Below, piece after piece: positions 15,172 through 25,369 of a stretch of DNA of 53,393 bases. Below the pieces are notes generated by a model that did not search any database, was not told the origin of the DNA, and worked only from the letters and a program-made list of their open reading frames with translations. This DNA comes from Streptococcus sanguinis SK355 (GTDB lineage Bacteria; Bacillota; Bacilli; Lactobacillales; Streptococcaceae): positions 1,467,514 through 1,520,906 of the forward strand of contig NZ_GL890993.1 in the NCBI RefSeq assembly GCF_000212855.1, read 5' to 3'. Every line of letters starts with the position of its first letter. Positions within the stretch are counted from its first letter, which is position 1. A program made the position numbers and the translations under genes.

Positions 15172-15267
15172 AAAAATGGAGCCTTTTTTTCAGGTGTCTA
15201 TTTTTGGACACTATGCCCCTCAACTACAGTCATATCCATGGCTAACTAAAATTAATTGGTGTATAAT
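15172..15267 (+). promoter_or_regulatory. promoter region of fibril gene 1 with the shared inverted-repeat motifs
   Basis: The -10 is TATAAT (15262-15267). Exactly 18 bases before it ends an imperfect inverted repeat, AGTCAT-N4-ATGGCT (15228-15243), overlapping the -35 position. Farther up, GTCTATTTTT (15196-15205) faces a degenerate partner AAAAATGGA (15172-15180). The same two motifs occur at the same spacing before fibril genes 2 and 3; this copy is the most diverged. Confidence 0.55.
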
Positions 15268-15302
15268 ACCTATTGCTATTAAATATTAATATAGGAGATT
15301 CT

Positions 15303-18300
15303 ATGGGAAAAGAATTATTTAACCCCCATTTAAACAAATTTTCGATTCGAAAATTAAATGTTGGAGTTTGCTCGGTATTATTATCTACCGTTTTCCTTTT
15401 AGGTACTGCGGCTACAGTAAATGCTGATGAAATTGCCAGCGGATCTGTAGATGATAATATTTCACTGCCAGAAAAGCCGACGGAGTCAGCTGTCAGTCAG
15501 CCTGCTCTTGAGAATACAGCAACATCTGCAGTTTCTGAAACAGCTAACTCAGAAGCAAGAGCGGATCAAAATCAGCTGGTAAGCCCAGCTGCAGCTCCAG
15601 AGCAAGCGACACCTGAAAAGCCACAAGAAACTAATCAGACAGCTGAGACCTCTAATGAAGCAAGACCTGCTGAAGCTAGTCGGACGCGCTCTTATTCAGT
15701 ACAATATACGCCAAAACCAAGTTCTGCGGCTATGCCAAGGTCTGATCGTAATGGCCAGCCAATGGAGACAGGAACATCATTCCGTACTGCCAGTCCTGCT
15801 GGTCAAGCTAGCTCTGCTATACAAGATGCAACAGCTAATCCTACAGTTTCTAAACCAACACTGGAAGAATCAGTAAGGAAACGCTCTGATGAGTTGATGA
15901 AGCAGGTAAACTGGCTAGATTTTGGTGATACTAAATCACTGAGAAATCTAGATAAAGATGGCTCCTTTAAAGTTGGAACAGTATATGAAAAGGAAATTTC
16001 GCCGGGCTATGTGGTCAAACTGACCGTGACGGAATTGAAACCTTTCTATGCGACAGAGATCTATCGTGATCGAGTAAAGGGAACTGAGTACGAAAGCAGT
16101 TATGATCCCAATGCAAAAAATACTTGGCTTCAATATAACAATAGTAATAATTATGCTTATCAGTATTGGTATGGTGATGATTACCGTCCTAAAATTACTG
16201 GTGCAGCTCAGAATCAATATTCAGCTATTAAGTCAGAGGGAATTGATACTAAAGGGCGTAAAACCCAACTGCAGGTTCCTAAAGATGAAGCCAACTATGG
16301 CGTGAAGTTCAAAGTTGAAGCTAGGTATCGTGGGAAGCCAGTTAAAGCAACAGTTGTCATGGCTGATGGTGAAGAAGCTAATCCGGGTGAGTACGCTATC
16401 TTTACAACCAATGGTAAGGGCTGGGAACATTTGGCCGAGTGGAAGCGTACAGTCACAGACGCAAATGGTGTGACTACTGAGATTACAGAAACCTATAAGC
16501 CGATGAAGCCTACTACAGAAGGCCAATTTATTGGAACTGACGGTACTGGTGTTCATTGGCAGGCCTATGTCAGCCCTGACCAAAAGACTGGCGGACTGGG
16601 AAGCCAAGTATTTGGACCTAATCTTTCTAGAAATAATACAATTCCACTTGTAATGACACGTGGTGCATCAGAGGTTGGTATTTACATAGCCTCTTCTGGT
16701 CAGCAAGCTGCGATGATTGGTTTTATGGCAATCGATGAAGGTGATGCACCTGATTCCTATGGAAAAGCGATCCATGCTATTTCAAGATACAATGCAGAAA
16801 CTGGCGGTCAAAATCCACAGCCATTCTTGGGCCGTGTTGCGGCTGATATTGATACCACATCTGGAAATAACTGGAAGCATGACGATCAGAATGATTTAGC
16901 CGATGAAGGTATTAATCAGCTCTTGTCTGATGATTTAGTCGGGAAAACCAATGGTCTTTTTCCAGTAAACCGTCTGCACGACGGAGATTATTCTCTCCGC
17001 ATCCATGCTTCAGCTAACGGATACGAAAAAGCCTATGTCCGTGCCTGGATTGACTTCAATAACAATGGTGTCTTTGACGAAGACGAAGCCAGTGAATTTA
17101 CCGAAGTAACAACTGCGGGAGATTATACTGTTAACTTTAAGAAGAACCCAGCCATGACCAATCCTGAACTTAGCAAGCTTGGAATGCGGGTTCGTATCGC
17201 CTTGAACAAGGGAGATATTGAAAAGCCTACTGGAACTGCATTTAGTGGTGAGGTGGAAGACCTAGAAGTCGAACTGACCTATCCACCAAAAGGAGAGAAG
17301 AAGGAAAGTACTGGAATCCGTGATCAGAGACAGACAGCCACTCTTCATTTCACTCCACAGGGGATTGCTCAAAATACTGAAAATCAGAAAGTAGCAATTG
17401 ATACTACTAAAGCTCCGATTGTATTAGATGCGAGAGGAGAGCTTCTGACTGCTGATGCAGCAGGTTGGTACAACACTGCTGAAGGCCGTTATAAAGTAAC
17501 AGCAAACGGTGCTGATGTAGATGTGGTATATGAGCCTAAGGCTGGCTTTATCGGCACAGCTCAGGGGATTAACATCCGTCGTTTTGATACTAACGGCGCA
17601 AGTACAGATTGGATTGCAAAAAATCAGGCTGAACCAGTCATCAATGACCAGCTCAACACCATGGATGGACGTTATGTACCAACCGTGCTCAATGTTCCTA
17701 AGTATGAAACAACAGATGCTCAAGGACTAACGCAAGAAAAGACACCTGTCTTTAATGATGGAGATGCTGGCAAAACTCCTGCAAGTCCAAGTACAGCAAA
17801 TCCTGTAAAATTTGTGAAAGCGGATGGAACGACTACAGATGATACTAGAGTTCCAGCTTTATCAAATGGTCAGGAAGTTGGTCGTTTTGAAGTCGAGCCT
17901 TCAACAGGTAAGATTACCTTTACGCCAAATAAAAACTTTGTTGGTACAGTGGATCCAGTTTCCGTTCAGATGATTGATGGCAAAGGTATTCCGCATCAAG
18001 CTGTTTATCAGCCAAAGGTGACTCCTGTTAGACCATCTGCTCAAGGTGCTAGCAGTGAGGGCATTCAAGGTGCAGTTCAGACAGGACAGCTGACCTTCAA
18101 TCCGGGCAATAATCGTGTACCTATTGATAGCAAGAAGTTGCCAACCTTTGATAATGGCAGCCAGACTAAAACAGTTGCTGGTGTTGGGACTTATCAGGTG
18201 GATAATCAAGGCCTAGTAACCTTTACTCCACTGGCGACTTATACTGGACGTCCAGCGGCAGAGACTGTCAAGCGAGTAGATGTCAATGGAACAGAAGTAA

Positions 18301-21300
18301 CAGCTACCTATCAGGCTGATGTAAAAGCAGCAGCACCAAGTGCGACGAATGCTGAAACCAGTGGTATACAAGGCCAAGTTCAGCGAGGAAAAGTCAGCTT
18401 CACAGAAGGTTCTGCGCAAGTCAACGGTCAAACACAAACGATGGCCTTTCCAGCTGGCTCAACTCCACTCTTTGACAATGGTTCGACTGTTAAAGAAGTG
18501 CCTACTGTTGGTAAGTTTGAAGTGGATGAGGATGGAAATGTAACCTTTACTCCAGAGAAACAATTTAAAGGCCTTACGCCAGACATCAGGATTACTCGTA
18601 CAGATACGAATGGCAGCACAGCTACAGCTATCTACAAGGCGACAGTCACTGCTGTAACTCCAACAGGGACAAACATCACCAGTACTGGTAAACAAGGCCG
18701 TCCACAGACAGGTAAGCCAAACTTTTTCAGTAGCAACCCAGATGTACCATTGGATGATGATACTCCAGCGACTTTCGATGATGGAAGCAAGCGCAAGGTG
18801 GTTCCAAATGTTGGTATCTTTGAGGTGGCACCAGATGGATCTGTCACTTTCACACCGGACAAGCAATATGTTGGGACACCAGACCCAGTTGTTGTTAAGC
18901 GTGTGGATAAGAATGGCACTCCTGTGACAGCCAAGTACACGCCTACTGTTGAGAAAGTGATTCCAAGAGCGACAGGTGTTCAGACAAAAGGCCCTCAAGG
19001 TCAAGTTCAAAAAGGCAAGGTTACTTTTGAACCAGGAAGTCCTCAAGTTGGTTTCCCAGAAAACAGCACCCCAGTCTTTGATACCGGCACGAATGTGAAA
19101 GACATTGCCAAAATCGGTAAGTTCGAAGTGGATGGAGAGGGTAATGTCACCTTTACTCCAGTCAAAACCTTTGTCGGTAAGACACCAGAAATCGAACTCA
19201 GCCGAGCAGATGTTAACGGAACAGTAGCCAAGGCTAAATATCGGGCGACTGTGACCGCTGTGACTCCGACAGGAACTGGAGATCAGACAGAAGGTCCGCA
19301 AGGCCAAGTTCAAAAAGGACGTGTAACTTTTAAAGCTGGCGATCCAAAAGTAGGATTCCCGGCCAACAGCACGCCAGTCTTTGACACGGGTACGAATGTC
19401 AAAGAAATTGCCAAAGTCGGTAAGTTTGAAGTAGACGCGGAGGGCAATGTCACCTTCACGCCAGACAAGCGCTTTGTAGGTGAAACGCCAGAAATTAGCA
19501 TTTCTCGCAAAGATGCAAATGGTATTGCAGCAAAAGTCACTTATATCGCGACAGTTACATCAGTAACTCCAACAGGAACTAATGTGACTAGCATCGGTCC
19601 TCAGGGTATCCCGCAAACAGCTACCCCAACTTTCCAAGGTGGTAATCCACTGGTTCCGATTGATGAAGCAGTCGAGCCAACTTTCGAAGATGGCAGCAAG
19701 AAGAAGGCTATTCCAGGTCAGGGAACTTATACCATTGCACCAGATGGCGTAGTGACTTTCACGCCGGAGAAGCAGTTTGTAGGAAAGCCAGATTCAATCA
19801 CTGTAAAACGTGTCGATAAGAATGGTACGCTGGTGACGGCAACTTACAACCCAGAGTTTACCAAAGTGACCCCAACAGGTACTAATGTGACTAGCACCGG
19901 TCCTCAGGGTATCCCGCAAACGGGCACTCCGACCTTTGCGGGCGGCGATCCACTGGTTCCGATTGATGAAGCAGTCGAGCCAACTTTCGAAGATGGCAGC
20001 AAGAAGAAAGCTATTCCAGGTCAGGGAACTTACACCATCACTCCAGATGGCGCAGTGACTTTCACCCCTGAAAAACAATATGTCGGTACCCCAGAGCCAG
20101 TGACGGTGAAACGTGTCGATAAGAATGGTACGCCAGCCACTGCGACTTACAGGCCAGAGTTCACCAAGGTGACTCCAACAGGAACTGGTGATAAGACAGA
20201 AGGATTGCAAGGTCAGGTTCAAGAAGGCCATGTTACCTTCACACCAGGTCATGCCTCTGTACCATTCCCGGCTGAAACAACTCCGCTCTTTGACAATGGT
20301 TTGACTGTTAAAGAGATTCCAACCGTTGGTAAATTTGAAGTGAATGCGAACGGTAAAGTTACTTTCACTCCAGACAAGCAGTTTAAGGGGATCACTCCTG
20401 AGCTGACATTGATTCGAGCAGATGTGAATGGCACTCCTGTTACAGTCAAATATCAAGCAGTAGTGAAAGAAGTGGTTCCAACGGGAACAAATATTACCAG
20501 CACTGGTAATCAAGGCCGCCCACAAACAGGCAAGCCAAACTTCGTAAGCGGCACTCCTGGAGTACCACTGGATAATGACACTCCAGCTACTTTCGACGAC
20601 GGAAGCAAGCGCAAGGTTGTTCCAAATGTCGGTATCTTTGAAGTGGCACCAGATGGTTCTGTCACCTTTACCCCAGATAAGCAATATGTTGGTACCCCAG
20701 ATCCAGTTGTTGTCAAGCGAGTGGACAAAAATGGCACTCCAGTGACAGCCAAGTATACGCCAACTGTTAAGAAAGTGACTCCAAGGGCCACAGGTGCTCA
20801 AACAGAGGGGCTTCAAGGCCAAGTTCAAAAAGGCAAGGTTACTTTTGAAGCTGGAAGTCCGCAAGTCGGCTTCCCAACCGACAGCACACCTGTCTTTGAT
20901 ACCGGCACGAATGTCAAAGAAATTGCCAAAGTTGGTAAGTTCGAGGTTGATGCGGAGGGGAATGTCACCTTCACACCAGTCAAATCGTTTGTCGGTAAGA
21001 CACCAGAAGTTGAACTTAGCCGTACAGATGTCAACGGTACAGCAGCAAAAGCCAATTACCAAGCAACTGTGACAGCTGTTACCCCAACAGGTACTGGTGA
21101 CAAGACAGAGGGCTTGCAAGGTCAGGTTCAAAAAGGTCATGTCACCTTCACGCCAGGCCATGAATTAGTTCCATTCCCAGCAGGTTCGACTCCGCTATTT
21201 GGTAACGGAAAGAATATTAAAGAAGTACCAAATATCGGTAAGTTCGAAGTGGATGTAGATGGCATTGTAACCTTTACTCCAGACAGACAGTTCAAGGGTG

Positions 21301-24300
21301 AAACACCAGAACTAGGAATTATTCGTGTGGATGCCAACGGCACCCCTGTTACAGTTAAGTACCAAGCGGTGGTGAAAGAAGTAACTCCGACAGGTACCAC
21401 CGTTACGAGCACCGGTCCACAAGGTATCCCGCAGACAGGAACTCCAACCTTCAAAGCTGCGGATCCACTAGTTCCAATCGATGAAACAGTCGAGCCAACT
21501 TTTGACGATGGCAGTAAGAAGAAGGTTATTCCAGGTCAAGGAACGTACACCATCACTCCAGATGGCGTAGTGACTTTCACACCAGACAAGCAGTTTGTGG
21601 GTAAACCAGATCCAATCACAGTGAAGCGAGTGGATAAGAATGGTACACCAGTAACTGCGACTTACAGCCCAGAGTTCACGAAAGTAACTCCAATAGGTAC
21701 CAATGCAACAAGCACAGGTCCTCAAGGTCTTCTGCAAACCGGCACATCAACCTTTGCGGGTGGCGATTCTCTGGTTCCAATTGATGACTCAGTCGAGCCA
21801 AGCTTCGACGATGGCAGCAAGGAAAAGACCATTCCAGGTCAGGGAACTTACACCATTACTCCAGATGGCGCAGTGACCTTTACTCCAGACAAGCAGTTTG
21901 TAGGCAAACCTGATCCAATCACTGTTAAACGTGTGGACAAGAACGGCACACCAGTGACTGCCACTTACAGTCCAGAGTTCACAAAAGTAACTCCGACTGG
22001 TACTGGAGTCAAGACAGAAGGTCTGCAAGGCCAGGTCCAAGAAGGCAAAGTGACCTTCACGCCTGGTCATGATTCAGTTCCATTCCCAGCTGGTTCGACT
22101 CCACTATTTGACAATGGTTCTTCTGTCAAAGAAGTACCGAATGTTGGTAAGTTCGAAGTGGATGCGGACGGTAAGGTAACCTTTACTCCAGATAAACAGT
22201 TCAAAGGTGAAACACCAGAACTCGAATTGACTCGCACTGATGTCAATGGCACCCCTGTTACAGTTAAGTACCAAGCGGTAGTGAAAGAAGTCACTCCGAC
22301 AGGCACCACCGTGACGAGCACTGGCCCACAAGGCCGACCACAAACGGGTACACCAAGCTTTGTCGGTGGCGACCCGGATGTGCCACTGGATAATGACATT
22401 CCAGCGACTTTCGAAGATGGAAGCAAACGCAAGGAAGTTCCAAATGTCGGTACCTTTGAAGTGGCACCAGATGGTTCTGTCACTTTTACACCTGACAAGC
22501 AATTTGTAGGCACACCAGATCCAGTTGTTGTTAAACGAGTAGATAAGAATGGCACTCCTGTGACGGCTAAGTACACACCAACTGTTGAAAAAGTCACTCC
22601 GACGGCGAAAGGTGCTCAGACAGAGGGGCTTCAAGGCCAAGTTCAAAAAGGTAAGATTAATTTTGAAGCAGGAAGTCCACAAGTAGGTTTCCCTGAGAAT
22701 AGCACGCCAGTCTTTGATACCGGTACTAATCTGAAAGAAATTGCCAAAGTCGGTAAGTTTGAAGTAGACGGAGAGGGTAATGTCACTTTTACTCCAGTTA
22801 AAACGTTTGTTGGTAAGACACCGGAAATCGAACTCAGCCGCACAGATGTAAATGGTACAGTAGCTAAGGCTAACTACCAAGCGACTGTGACTGCTGTTAC
22901 TCCGACAGGTACCGGCACTAAGACAGAAGGTCTGCAAGGCCAAGTCCAAGAAGGGCAAGTCACCTTCACTCCAGGCCATGACTCAGTTCCATTCCCGGCT
23001 GGTTCGACTCCATTATTCGACAATGGTTCTGCAGTTAAAGAAGTACCGAATGTCGGTAAGTTCGAAGTGGATGCGGACGGCAAGGTTACTTTCACACCAG
23101 ACAAACAGTTCAAGGGTGAAACACCAGAACTTGAATTGACTCGTGTGGATGCCAATGGCACCCCTGTTACCGTCAAGTACCAAGCGGTAGTGAAAGAGGT
23201 AGCTCCAACAGGTACAACCTCAACCAGCACTGGCCCACAAGGCCGTCCACAAACGGGTAAACCAAACTTTGTCGGTGGCGACCCGAATGTACCACTGGAT
23301 GATGATGCTCCAGCGACTTTCGAAGATGGAAGCAAACGCAAGGAAGTTCCAAATGTCGGTACCTTTGAAGTGGCACCAGATGGATCTGTCACTTTCACAC
23401 CTGACAAGCAATTTGTAGGTACACCAGATCCAGTTGTTGTTAAGCGAGTAGATAAGAATGGTACGCCAGTGACGGCTAAGTACACGCCTACTGTTGAAAA
23501 AGTCACTCCGACAGGCACTACTGCAACCAGCACTGGTCCTCAAGGCCTTCCTCAAACGGGTACTACAACCTTCACAGGTGGTGATCCATTAGTTCCAATT
23601 GATGACTCAGTCGAGCCAAGCTTCGAAGATGGAAGCAAGAAGAAGACCATTCCTGGTCAGGGAACTTACACCATTACTCCAGATGGTGCAGTGACCTTCA
23701 CCCCAGACAAGCAGTTTGTAGGCAAACCTGATCCAATCACTGTAAAACGTGTGGATAAGAACGGCACGCCAGTGACTGCGACTTATAGTCCAGAGTTCAC
23801 TAAAGTAACTCCGATAGGTACCGGCACTAAGACAGAAGGATTACAAGGCCAAGTCCAAGAAGGACAAGTTACCTTTACGCCTGGTCATGATTCAGTTCCA
23901 TTCCCAGCTGGTTCGACTCCACTGTTTGGTAACGGAAAGAATATTAAAGAAGTGCCAAATGTTGGTAAGTTCGAAGTGGATGCGGATAACAAGGTAACCT
24001 TCACCCCAATAAAACAATTCAAAGGTGAAACATCAGAGCTGGGATTAATTCGTCTAGACGCTAACGGAACTCCTGTTATTGTCAAATATCAAGCAATAGT
24101 GAAAGCAGTAGTCCCAACCGGTAAAGATGCGACATCTACGAATATCAAGGGTCATGTTCAAACCGGCAAACCTGCCTTCGAAGCAGGTGAACCACTGGTG
24201 CCAATTGATGAGACAGTCGATCCAACCTTCGAAGATGGAAGCAAGGAAAAGACCATTCCAGGTCAGGGAACCTATACTATCGCGCCAGATGGGACAGTCA

Positions 24301-25166
24301 CCTTCACTCCAGAAGCTGATTTCCTTGGTCAGGGTACTGGTGTGACCCTTGTCCGTCGTGATAAGAATGGTACCTCAGTGACGGCTCGCTATGTTCCGAC
24401 TGTGGTTGCACCATCAACTAGCAAGGACAGTGTATCTAGCGGACGCAAGGGACAAGCTCAAACAGGCACGCCAACCTTTGAAGGGGCGATTGACCAGGCA
24501 GTAGCTCCGACCTTTGCGGATGGCAGCACCGAAAAGGTTGTCCCAGGAGAAGGAACTTATCGATTCAATATGCTGGGAGCAGTGACCTTTGTACCGGAAG
24601 CCGACTTTGTTGGAACCGCCAGCGGAGTTGTTGTGAAGCGTTCAGATATTTATGGCAATGCCGTGACGGCTACTTATACCCCAACTGTTTTGGGAAGTAC
24701 TGATACAGAAGATACCAGCAGCACAGGTCTCAAAGGTCAGCCGCAGACAGGCAAGCCTCTCTTTGAAGGAGATGTGGACTCAACTGTTCCGCCAACTTTC
24801 GAGGATGGCAGCACCGAAAAGCTTGTTCCAGGCCAAGGAACTTACACGATTGCGCCAGATGGTACAGTGACCTTTGTACCGGAAGCTGGCTTTGTCGGTC
24901 AAGCGGATGGTGTTACTGTTGTTCGTAAAGACCGCAATGGTCAGACTATTTCAGCAGTCTACATTCCGACTGTGACAGAAGCTCCTGTTCAGCCAGAGCG
25001 CACGATTACGCCTGCACCGCCGTCTCTTTCCAAGAGCGAGAGTGCAAAAGCTCTTCCTAAGACTGGTACAGAAGAAACCTCATACTTGGCAGCAAGCTTA
25101 CTTGCAGGAGTGTCAGGTTTAGGACTGATTGGCTTAGACAAGAGAAAGAAAAAGTCTGAAGACTAA
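15303..25166 (+). CDS. giant CshA-type fibrillar surface protein 1 (3287 aa)
   Basis: A sortase-anchored adhesin. Start ATG 15303 is preceded by TAGGAGA; an upstream in-frame TTG lies at the transcription start and is excluded. Order: FSIRK-type signal peptide (about 1-42, cleaved near VNADE), Ala/Glu/Ser/Pro-rich low-complexity region, non-repetitive region ending in a GEVED domain (AWIDFNNNGVFDEDE, FSGEVEDLEV; to about 667), some 25 repeats of about 101 residues (two diverged, 23 clear), LPKTG at 3251-3255, a hydrophobic helix and RKKK tail. CshA of S. gordonii forms surface fibrils and binds fibronectin through its non-repetitive domain; the same role is inferred. At 3287 residues it is longer than the roughly 2500 of S. 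gordonii CshA. It contains a six-unit higher-order repeat. One of three tandem paralogues, each with its own promoter. Confidence 0.93.
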   Translation: MGKELFNPHLNKFSIRKLNVGVCSVLLSTVFLLGTAATVNADEIASGSVDDNISLPEKPTESAVSQPALENTATSAVSETANSEARADQNQLVSPAAAPEQATPEKPQETNQTAETSNEARPAEASRTRSYSVQYTPKPSSAAMPRSDRNGQPMETGTSFRTASPAGQASSAIQDATANPTVSKPTLEESVRKRSDELMKQVNWLDFGDTKSLRNLDKDGSFKVGTVYEKEISPGYVVKLTVTELKPFYATEIYRDRVKGTEYESSYDPNAKNTWLQYNNSNNYAYQYWYGDDYRPKITGAAQNQYSAIKSEGIDTKGRKTQLQVPKDEANYGVKFKVEARYRGKPVKATVVMADGEEANPGEYAIFTTNGKGWEHLAEWKRTVTDANGVTTEITETYKPMKPTTEGQFIGTDGTGVHWQAYVSPDQKTGGLGSQVFGPNLSRNNTIPLVMTRGASEVGIYIASSGQQAAMIGFMAIDEGDAPDSYGKAIHAISRYNAETGGQNPQPFLGRVAADIDTTSGNNWKHDDQNDLADEGINQLLSDDLVGKTNGLFPVNRLHDGDYSLRIHASANGYEKAYVRAWIDFNNNGVFDEDEASEFTEVTTAGDYTVNFKKNPAMTNPELSKLGMRVRIALNKGDIEKPTGTAFSGEVEDLEVELTYPPKGEKKESTGIRDQRQTATLHFTPQGIAQNTENQKVAIDTTKAPIVLDARGELLTADAAGWYNTAEGRYKVTANGADVDVVYEPKAGFIGTAQGINIRRFDTNGASTDWIAKNQAEPVINDQLNTMDGRYVPTVLNVPKYETTDAQGLTQEKTPVFNDGDAGKTPASPSTANPVKFVKADGTTTDDTRVPALSNGQEVGRFEVEPSTGKITFTPNKNFVGTVDPVSVQMIDGKGIPHQAVYQPKVTPVRPSAQGASSEGIQGAVQTGQLTFNPGNNRVPIDSKKLPTFDNGSQTKTVAGVGTYQVDNQGLVTFTPLATYTGRPAAETVKRVDVNGTEVTATYQADVKAAAPSATNAETSGIQGQVQRGKVSFTEGSAQVNGQTQTMAFPAGSTPLFDNGSTVKEVPTVGKFEVDEDGNVTFTPEKQFKGLTPDIRITRTDTNGSTATAIYKATVTAVTPTGTNITSTGKQGRPQTGKPNFFSSNPDVPLDDDTPATFDDGSKRKVVPNVGIFEVAPDGSVTFTPDKQYVGTPDPVVVKRVDKNGTPVTAKYTPTVEKVIPRATGVQTKGPQGQVQKGKVTFEPGSPQVGFPENSTPVFDTGTNVKDIAKIGKFEVDGEGNVTFTPVKTFVGKTPEIELSRADVNGTVAKAKYRATVTAVTPTGTGDQTEGPQGQVQKGRVTFKAGDPKVGFPANSTPVFDTGTNVKEIAKVGKFEVDAEGNVTFTPDKRFVGETPEISISRKDANGIAAKVTYIATVTSVTPTGTNVTSIGPQGIPQTATPTFQGGNPLVPIDEAVEPTFEDGSKKKAIPGQGTYTIAPDGVVTFTPEKQFVGKPDSITVKRVDKNGTLVTATYNPEFTKVTPTGTNVTSTGPQGIPQTGTPTFAGGDPLVPIDEAVEPTFEDGSKKKAIPGQGTYTITPDGAVTFTPEKQYVGTPEPVTVKRVDKNGTPATATYRPEFTKVTPTGTGDKTEGLQGQVQEGHVTFTPGHASVPFPAETTPLFDNGLTVKEIPTVGKFEVNANGKVTFTPDKQFKGITPELTLIRADVNGTPVTVKYQAVVKEVVPTGTNITSTGNQGRPQTGKPNFVSGTPGVPLDNDTPATFDDGSKRKVVPNVGIFEVAPDGSVTFTPDKQYVGTPDPVVVKRVDKNGTPVTAKYTPTVKKVTPRATGAQTEGLQGQVQKGKVTFEAGSPQVGFPTDSTPVFDTGTNVKEIAKVGKFEVDAEGNVTFTPVKSFVGKTPEVELSRTDVNGTAAKANYQATVTAVTPTGTGDKTEGLQGQVQKGHVTFTPGHELVPFPAGSTPLFGNGKNIKEVPNIGKFEVDVDGIVTFTPDRQFKGETPELGIIRVDANGTPVTVKYQAVVKEVTPTGTTVTSTGPQGIPQTGTPTFKAADPLVPIDETVEPTFDDGSKKKVIPGQGTYTITPDGVVTFTPDKQFVGKPDPITVKRVDKNGTPVTATYSPEFTKVTPIGTNATSTGPQGLLQTGTSTFAGGDSLVPIDDSVEPSFDDGSKEKTIPGQGTYTITPDGAVTFTPDKQFVGKPDPITVKRVDKNGTPVTATYSPEFTKVTPTGTGVKTEGLQGQVQEGKVTFTPGHDSVPFPAGSTPLFDNGSSVKEVPNVGKFEVDADGKVTFTPDKQFKGETPELELTRTDVNGTPVTVKYQAVVKEVTPTGTTVTSTGPQGRPQTGTPSFVGGDPDVPLDNDIPATFEDGSKRKEVPNVGTFEVAPDGSVTFTPDKQFVGTPDPVVVKRVDKNGTPVTAKYTPTVEKVTPTAKGAQTEGLQGQVQKGKINFEAGSPQVGFPENSTPVFDTGTNLKEIAKVGKFEVDGEGNVTFTPVKTFVGKTPEIELSRTDVNGTVAKANYQATVTAVTPTGTGTKTEGLQGQVQEGQVTFTPGHDSVPFPAGSTPLFDNGSAVKEVPNVGKFEVDADGKVTFTPDKQFKGETPELELTRVDANGTPVTVKYQAVVKEVAPTGTTSTSTGPQGRPQTGKPNFVGGDPNVPLDDDAPATFEDGSKRKEVPNVGTFEVAPDGSVTFTPDKQFVGTPDPVVVKRVDKNGTPVTAKYTPTVEKVTPTGTTATSTGPQGLPQTGTTTFTGGDPLVPIDDSVEPSFEDGSKKKTIPGQGTYTITPDGAVTFTPDKQFVGKPDPITVKRVDKNGTPVTATYSPEFTKVTPIGTGTKTEGLQGQVQEGQVTFTPGHDSVPFPAGSTPLFGNGKNIKEVPNVGKFEVDADNKVTFTPIKQFKGETSELGLIRLDANGTPVIVKYQAIVKAVVPTGKDATSTNIKGHVQTGKPAFEAGEPLVPIDETVDPTFEDGSKEKTIPGQGTYTIAPDGTVTFTPEADFLGQGTGVTLVRRDKNGTSVTARYVPTVVAPSTSKDSVSSGRKGQAQTGTPTFEGAIDQAVAPTFADGSTEKVVPGEGTYRFNMLGAVTFVPEADFVGTASGVVVKRSDIYGNAVTATYTPTVLGSTDTEDTSSTGLKGQPQTGKPLFEGDVDSTVPPTFEDGSTEKLVPGQGTYTIAPDGTVTFVPEAGFVGQADGVTVVRKDRNGQTISAVYIPTVTEAPVQPERTITPAPPSLSKSESAKALPKTGTEETSYLAASLLAGVSGLGLIGLDKRKKKSED
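17303..24995 (+). repeat. CshA repeat array of fibril gene 1
   Basis: About 25 tandem units. Each runs from a (T/K/Q)(S/T)xGxQGxxQ start through DNG/EDGS, GTY or GKF, VTFTPDKQF and (K/T)RVDKNGT to a V(T)PTG linker. Four sequence classes can be told apart: A (VTFTPGHxSVPFPA), B (GSPQVGFPENSTPVFDTG), C (DVPLDDDxPATFDDGSKRK) and D (DPLVPIDExVEPTFEDGSKKK). The last three units (from about 24115) form a distinct cap shared with the other two genes. Confidence 0.9.
18354..23828 (+). repeat. higher-order tandem repeat, period 1,818 bp (six units)
   Basis: Class-A units start at 18354, 20193, 22011 and 23829. The last two spacings are exactly 1,818 bases (606 residues, six 101-residue units). The first is 1,839, explained by seven extra residues in the first A unit. 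The class order is A-C-B-B-D-D, A-C-B-A-D-D, A-C-B-A-C-D, then A again, so a six-unit block has been duplicated and then edited. Confidence 0.8.
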
Positions 25167-25204
25167 AAATTAAGAATTTAGGTTTCAGATACCAATTAAA
25201 AGAG

Positions 25205-25235
25205 GAAAGATTCGTTTATGGATCTTTCTTTTTTT
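25205..25235 (+). terminator. terminator of fibril gene 1
   Basis: GAAAGATTCG (25205-25214), loop TTTA, TGGATCTTTC (25219-25228), then a T run. Confidence 0.8.
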
Positions 25236-25331
25236 AAAAATAGACCATTTTTAAAAAAGTGTCTATTTCTCGATAAAAATTCCATAATTATAGTTATATA
25301 TATAGCTAAGCAAAATAGAATAGTGTATAAT
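25236..25331 (+). promoter_or_regulatory. promoter region of fibril gene 2 with the shared inverted-repeat motifs
   Basis: AAAAATAGAC (25236-25245), 15 bases, GTCTATTT (25261-25268); then AGTTAT-N4-ATAGCT (25292-25307); 18 bases; TATAAT (25326-25331). The spacing matches gene 3 exactly. Confidence 0.65.
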
Positions 25332-25369
25332 AAAGCAGTTGTAATTAAATGATTATTTAGGAGATTATT

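Noticed and set aside
17424..24085. Many open frames on the minus strand under the fibril genes
   Set aside because: They recur with the 303-bp repeat and are codon-bias shadows of the Val/Thr/Pro-rich coding strand.
17303..24995. Possible CRISPR-like array because of strict periodicity
   Set aside because: The 303-bp period is in frame, translates as CshA repeats and varies mainly at third codon positions.
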